Source: Quercus robur (lineage: Eukaryota > Streptophyta > Magnoliopsida > Fagales > Fagaceae). From it: a DNA stretch of 64,000 nucleotides. The stretch covers positions 38,519,293-38,583,292 of the forward strand of contig NC_065544.1 of assembly GCF_932294415.1 (NCBI RefSeq). The letters are read 5' to 3'. Shown here one piece after another: positions 59,401 through 64,000 of the stretch. The first letter of the stretch is position 1, and the number at the start of each line of letters is the position of its first letter. The notes beneath the pieces are model-generated. The model was not told the DNA's origin, did not search any database, and was given only the letters and a program-made list of their open reading frames with translations. The position numbers were made by a program, and so were the translations under genes.

Positions 59401-59749
59401 GATACTAATGATTATTGACAAATAAATGTTCTTCATTCTTTCTTTGAATTAATGTGAATAATTTATTTCGTGACAGTTTTATGATCACTTCTTTGACTGG
59501 GGCCTCAAAGAGGGGATCTCTATACTCATTGCAATTCGATTCAGAAATGGGATCAAGCCCACAAGTTCCGTGCGAATTCTAGCCTCTGATGCAGATCTCT
59601 ATGTGGCAGCTATAGACGAGAAGATCATTGCTAAGATTGGTCCAAGATATGAGGTTGGGAACCTGGTCCCTCCAACCTTCCAACTTGCTACTTCCGGAAA
59701 TGACTATGCTGTGTGGGAGAAAAAAACTAAGGGGAATGATGATAATTAA
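56406..59749 (+). CDS. AMY1: Secreted alpha-amylase, GH13 (AMY1-like)
   Basis: Four exons: 56406-56489, 56610-56739, 57914-58728, 59477-59749, all GT-AG, giving 433 aa, near the usual 420-430. Residues 1-23 form a signal peptide ([13 protein letters not shown], cleavage likely after TAS). The mature protein begins QILFQGFNWES, the plant amylase N-terminus. GH13 motifs: region I DIVINH (112-117), nucleophile D204 in [10 protein letters not shown], acid/base E229 in AVGEIWNTL, and the third acid D312 in [10 protein letters not shown]. The C-terminal beta domain ([19 protein letters not shown]) is complete. It hydrolyses internal alpha-1,4-glucan bonds of starch; with this signal peptide it should enter the secretory pathway. 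Intron 2 ends in TCTAGTCTAG, two possible acceptors 5 nt apart; only the second keeps the frame. No lesion was seen. Confidence 0.95.
57361..57380 (+). repeat. Poly(C) tract in alpha-amylase intron 2
   Basis: An uninterrupted C-run of about 19 within a pyrimidine-rich stretch. It may vary in length and be error-prone in assembly. Confidence 0.9.
59005..59029 (+). repeat. Poly(G) tract in alpha-amylase intron 3
   Basis: Twenty-five consecutive G on the sense strand, able to form G-quadruplexes. Length uncertainty is likely. Confidence 0.9.
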
Positions 59750-60278
59750 TAAAAATGAAAAGGAATGACAAAAGGTCATTATGATAAATTAGCCTTTGCT
59801 TTGGAACCTTTGAAATTTAATATGCTATGTTATTATTGATGAAAGTTAAGCATAGTGAGAACTTTCATGTTCATGCTATCCAGTTTGCTTCTAAAGTATA
59901 AGGCTTGCGTAGGCCGGTTACGGACTCAAGGACATTGCCTCAGACCCCACTTGAAAGTTTCTAAGATTCAATTTGATCCATATACCACACACTGGATATG
60001 TTCCTTAAAAAATATCTGTTATAATGTTTTTTCTATAAATTAGAATTGAGTCCTGGAAACCAAGGTTGTAACAACAATGAAGTATATGATAAAATTGAGA
60101 AAATTAAGGTTTGATATGCCTTGCCCATTTTTTTACTGACAGACTTTCATATAGGTAACCTCTACAAGGAAATCTAGCTTCAATAGCCCAACCAGATGTG
60201 ACATTGTTCAAGAATAAAATGGTTCACGGTTAAGATTTTCTTTCCTGAATCCAATAATGTTCAAAGTTTTCAAAGGTT

Positions 60279-60420
60279 CAGGGCTGGTTTGGTAATATTG
60301 TTTTAGTAACGTTGTTTGTATTTTTTAGAAGTACGTGTAGGTGAAAAAATGTGGAAATATGTTTAATGTTGTTTAAACACTGAAAACTATTATTCTAGTT
60401 ACACTACCAAACAATCCCTG
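60279..60420. mobile_element. hAT-like MITE, 142 bp
   Basis: CAGGGCTGGTTTGGTA at the left and CAGGGATTGTTTGGTAG on the opposite strand at the right form the TIRs, with AT-rich DNA between. No matching 8-bp flanks were found, so the TSD has decayed or the ends are slightly misplaced. Confidence 0.68.
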
Positions 60421-61140
60421 TCTTTCTAAAAACACCTGTTTTTGTTTCCAGTTTTAATTTCGTTGGCAGCTCATGAATCATGAAGCTGCTCTGCATGGAC
60501 TTTGATCATCTTTCTATTACTGTATTACATCACTGTATTCGTACAAAAAAAGTACTTCTTTTACAAGCTTTAATTTTTTAGAGGTCAGTTTACTACAAAA
60601 GGTGTCAATCCGATTCTGGAATCATTTATTTTACAGGTAGAAACTAAAATTATTCTCTACTCTCCTGGTAATGGCATCAGAGATTCTTGTCCATTAGGAT
60701 CCAGTAAAACTCACAAAAGGGACACATGGTTAATTTGAATCACTAATTAAAGTTTTGGTTATTGGAAAAATATTCTTTGTGACAAGTAGCAGCATCAGCG
60801 TATCACAATCAGAAACTAAGTTTCTATGAAAACTTGGATGACACAAAGACAATGGTCACTTGCGGTTTAGATGTCGGAGAATCTATGTACAAACTACAAA
60901 CTCTGTCCCGCACTTGCTTGCTTTGTATGGAATTACCAGTGGCCACCAATGGCAAAGTGGACACTGACTGATCAACTAGGCCACCATTATATATTTCCTG
61001 TGAAGTGGAATTCTGAACCGGACCCAACCTGGCAGCATCATATATATATATATATATATAACTCATATAATGTATGAGAAGGTTTAATACATAAGATAAT
61101 TTTATCCTTTTTATATTTATTTTTTGCCTAAATATGAAAT

Positions 61141-61184
61141 TTGATAATTACAATTTTTTTTTGGTAAAATTGATAATTACAATT
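61141..61184 (-). repeat. Ultra-short oligo(T) insertion with 15-bp TSD
   Basis: TTGATAATTACAATT occurs at 61141-61155 and 61170-61184 around about 14 bp (a T-run, then GGTAAAA). On the minus strand it is TTTTACC plus A-run. Confidence 0.72.
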
Positions 61185-61384
61185 ACTAATAGACATTTAT
61201 TATAATTAACTTTTTATATAAAACTGTATATTCTAATATTAAACATTTAATATGATTGTATATATATCTTGCCATTACACAATTAAGATATCATTTTGAT
61301 AAATATAAAAATCTTTATTATTATTTCACATCATATAATAAAATATTATTATACTGAATAATAATATTTATGGATTTGTTTTTT

Positions 61385-61475
61385 GTAATTCGATAATTGA
61401 GAGTGAGGTGATTTGAATCCTAGATATCTCTATTGAAAACATCAAGATGTCAACTAGTTAAACTACAAGACTTTT
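61385..61475 (-). mobile_element. tRNA-derived SINE fragment
   Basis: Minus strand: GTAGTTTAACTAGTTGACA (A-box region) and CTAGGATTCAAATC (B box) at SINE spacing. Same family as 44845-44940. Confidence 0.6.
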
Positions 61476-62869
61476 AAGTCTTAACATAGATAAAAACTAA
61501 ATTTTTAACATGCAACGATCTCTATTAATTTCACAGGTAAGAATAATGTATAGTTTCTTAGATAGGTTTCTGATGATGCAGAAAATTGTCAGTTGGACTC
61601 CTCGTCAATATAGATGGATGGCGTTAAGTCAGCAACTGTGAAATCCTACAAAAGGGATAAATATACTTTGAGTACACCGGTGTGATGCGTGCCAAAGAGA
61701 CTTCGACGTGCTAGTTAGTAAGATCAAAGCTCAATTGATCACAGAAATTGCTATGTGGCTAGAGAGTTGTTATGCATATCTTGCATACCTTTGTTATGAT
61801 TCCTTGTGTCTTTTTATAGGTCTTAGGATGGGAGTAAATGCCTCTCTTTATGATTATGGATTCGTTGGTAATGAATACTGGAGCATTATAGAATTCAATG
61901 ATCTTTTGTTAGTTGGTTCATCCGTTACACTTTTACTTGTTTATAATGTGAACCGTTACCCGTGTCATCTATGGAGAGCTCTTTTAATGTTGGCTATCCT
62001 CATCCATATGATAGACGAGGCAGGTTTATCTCTTCTTTTGTTGTCTCATAGATGAATTTGATTTCTCTTCTTCAGTTTCCTATTTAAATTTAAACACAAG
62101 TACATAAACTTAATTGTTCTTGAAAATATAACACTATTTATGCTATATGTTTTTTAATTTAATTGGAGAACTTAATGTATTATACCTAAATTTAATCCTA
62201 ATTTTACAAGCAAGCGGAGATTTTTTTTTTTTTTTTTTTTTTTTTTCGTTTAAAAAAAATTGAAACAAATCTCTCTTCCCTTCAAATGCAAGACTATAAA
62301 TGCAAGATAGACTTGGGCCAAGTCCATCCGGCCCAACCCATTCAAAACTACCGTCCATTACTGAGCTGGCAATTGACCTTTTCACGCTCTTGAAATTTCA
62401 ACTCACACGGTGTTTTTTGCTTCTGAGAACAACCCTCTCAAAGTCTTATATGTTCACACTGCTGTTAAAAAGAATTTTGTTTGGTATGTTAAAAGTTAAA
62501 ACACAAAAGACTTGGTCAACTCTTAATGCTTTTGCTTTGTCTTTGTGTGCTTCGCTGGCTGACTCTGGAGTCCGATGTACTGCGTAGCGTAGTTTACACA
62601 ACTACAGCTAAGCTAATACGAATGCAACACTGTACACGTGTATAATATGATCATATTGCAGCTTTGTTTATATAATGATTTTTTTATTATACTTTATTGT
62701 TTCTGGAATTGTTCAAATTGATTCCAAAAAAGAATTCAAAGATTTTATTATATTAATTTCCCATCATGATGTACTAGAATATAGGATATATTATATTACA
62801 TTAACAATCTTGACATTCATTTTTATTTGTTATGTTATATTCTATACTAGAGCATAATTCTCTAAATCT

Positions 62870-62913
62870 AGTACCTTGTGGTTTCTTTCTCAAAAAAAAG
62901 TACCTTGTGGTTT
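62870..62913 (+). repeat. Ultra-short oligo(A) insertion with 15-bp TSD
   Basis: AGTACCTTGTGGTTT is perfectly repeated at 62870-62884 and 62899-62913, enclosing 14 bp, CTTTCTCAAAAAAA. Confidence 0.8.
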
Positions 62914-63849
62914 AGTGGCACTATTCAGCCTTTCCATGCAGAAGATATAACTTCAAATTTTCTTTCTCCAATTATTATTATTGTGTATCAAATAAATATG
63001 AATTTTATCATATTTAGATATGTTAAAAATTTTAGTACTATAGTAAAACGAAAGTGTAATTTTTCAGCACTTGTTCCTTATATATCACTATATTGTCATC
63101 TAAGATTCTTCTTTCTTTTTTTTTCTTTTTTTTTTTTTCTTTTTTTGTGTGTGTGTGTTTGATAGAGGTCATATAAGCTTTAAACTCACCTTTTCATGTG
63201 AGCATTTTAATTTTCTAAGCTATAAATGCTAAAATGTTACTAAAAATATATTAAAATTTATATATATCACGAATTCTATTGGACCAAAGCAACCTAACAT
63301 TGAAAAAATTGATTAAATATGTTTGTTACTTTTTAAATAATTTCTAATTAAATTAAGTTTAGTTATATTATATTATGTATATACATATATATATATATAT
63401 AGATAAAATATATCATGTAATTTAGCTTTTTATTTATTAGTCATAGAATTGACTCCTCTTCAACTAAATAATAATAAGGTAAGACTTAGTTACAGATCCT
63501 TCAGTGTTGCAACTTAGGGTTTAATTGTTATTGAGAGAGTTAATAATTTTTATGTTGTATTGTTCAATGTAGCCTATGTTTAAATTTAATTGAAAACCTG
63601 AAAGTACAATAGTTAAGGGATAATATCAAGCACCCATATTCAAAGCACAGCAGTAATATAGAAGCATAAACAATTATAAAATAGTTGATAAGGAAGAGAA
63701 TTGCAAAATAGATATAGTCAAAAATAGATTAAAACAGGGTATGGAATATGAAAACTGAAACAAATAAAATCTTACTTGAAAATACTTCTGTCTTTGATTA
63801 AAACTGAAAACTTCTGTCTTTCTTACAAGCTTTGAAAATAAACACTGTC

Positions 63850-63985
63850 TGAAGAGTTACAAGATTACAAAGTAAAATCTATAAAGAGTTACAAGATTGT
63901 CTGTCTGGAAAGGTAAGGCTACAAGATTATCTGTCTGAAGGAAAGGTTACAAGATTACAAAAAGATAAAGTAAAGTACAAAAGTC
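63850..63985 (+). repeat. Imperfect short tandem repeats at the window end
   Basis: TTACAAGATT or CTACAAGATT recurs about every 30-35 bp (near 63858, 63889, 63920, 63947), often followed by TCTGTCTG and AAAGG. Probably the edge of a larger tandem array or repeat beyond the window. Confidence 0.6.
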
Positions 63986-64000
63986 TTTCGGAGAGGGAAA

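Larger units (their letters stand above)
59750..64000. other. Spacer after alpha-amylase to window end
   Basis: No gene recognised. The open frame at 61708-62055 is the longest but matches no family I know. A T-run of about 28 lies at 62221-62246 and a (TA)n tract near 63385-63402. Small elements inside are listed separately. Confidence 0.45.

Overview
This window is nuclear DNA of a flowering plant, most likely a woody eudicot. The evidence is three intron-rich plant genes, AT-rich spacers with many (TA)n, (CT)n and homopolymer tracts, and a dense mix of plant transposons (Ty1/copia, TRIM, SINE, L1-type LINE, hAT, Helitron, Stowaway). The species cannot be fixed from sequence alone.

Three host genes look intact. 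(1) 16724-19426 (+): a nine-exon cytochrome P450 of the CYP707A family (abscisic acid 8'-hydroxylase, closest to the CYP707A4 type), 473 aa. (2) 42929-53396 (+): a six-exon TLC-domain ceramide synthase of the LAG1/LOH type, closest to LOH2, 288 aa, with two very long introns full of repeats and a LINE 31 bp before exon 4. (3) 56406-59749 (+): a four-exon secreted alpha-amylase (GH13, AMY1-like), 433 aa, all three catalytic acids present. The joined exon models are open throughout. The genes share no evident pathway and look like ordinary single loci in a repeat-rich region.

Layout. 1-1270: spacer with a 448-bp foldback MITE flanked by a perfect 10-bp duplication. 1271-6057: a complete but dead Ty1/copia element with both LTRs. 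6063-16558: mostly non-genic DNA holding a 229-bp TRIM, a LINE/RNase H remnant, two inverted copies of one MITE and a SINE. 16559-19602: CYP707A. 19603-24480: no recognised gene. 24483-30120: a decayed second copia element whose gag is split by two LINE tails lodged at one site. 30121-37299: spacer with a solo LTR and MITEs. 37300-42269: a hAT element carrying a Helitron, which holds a 0.8-kb triplicated segment whose third copy received a Stowaway MITE and a second solo LTR. 42270-53396: ceramide synthase. 53397-59749: spacer and alpha-amylase. 59750-64000: spacer.

I found no convincing new biosynthetic, defence or RNA-guided system. The most unusual structures are the nested hAT/Helitron complex, where unfilled sister repeats serve as built-in empty sites; several ultra-short (about 14-23 bp) oligo(A/T) insertions with long target duplications that look like extreme 5'-truncated retroposition; the miniature TRIM with a perfect TSD; and the near-complete hairpin MITE. 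All positions and divergence figures were counted by hand.
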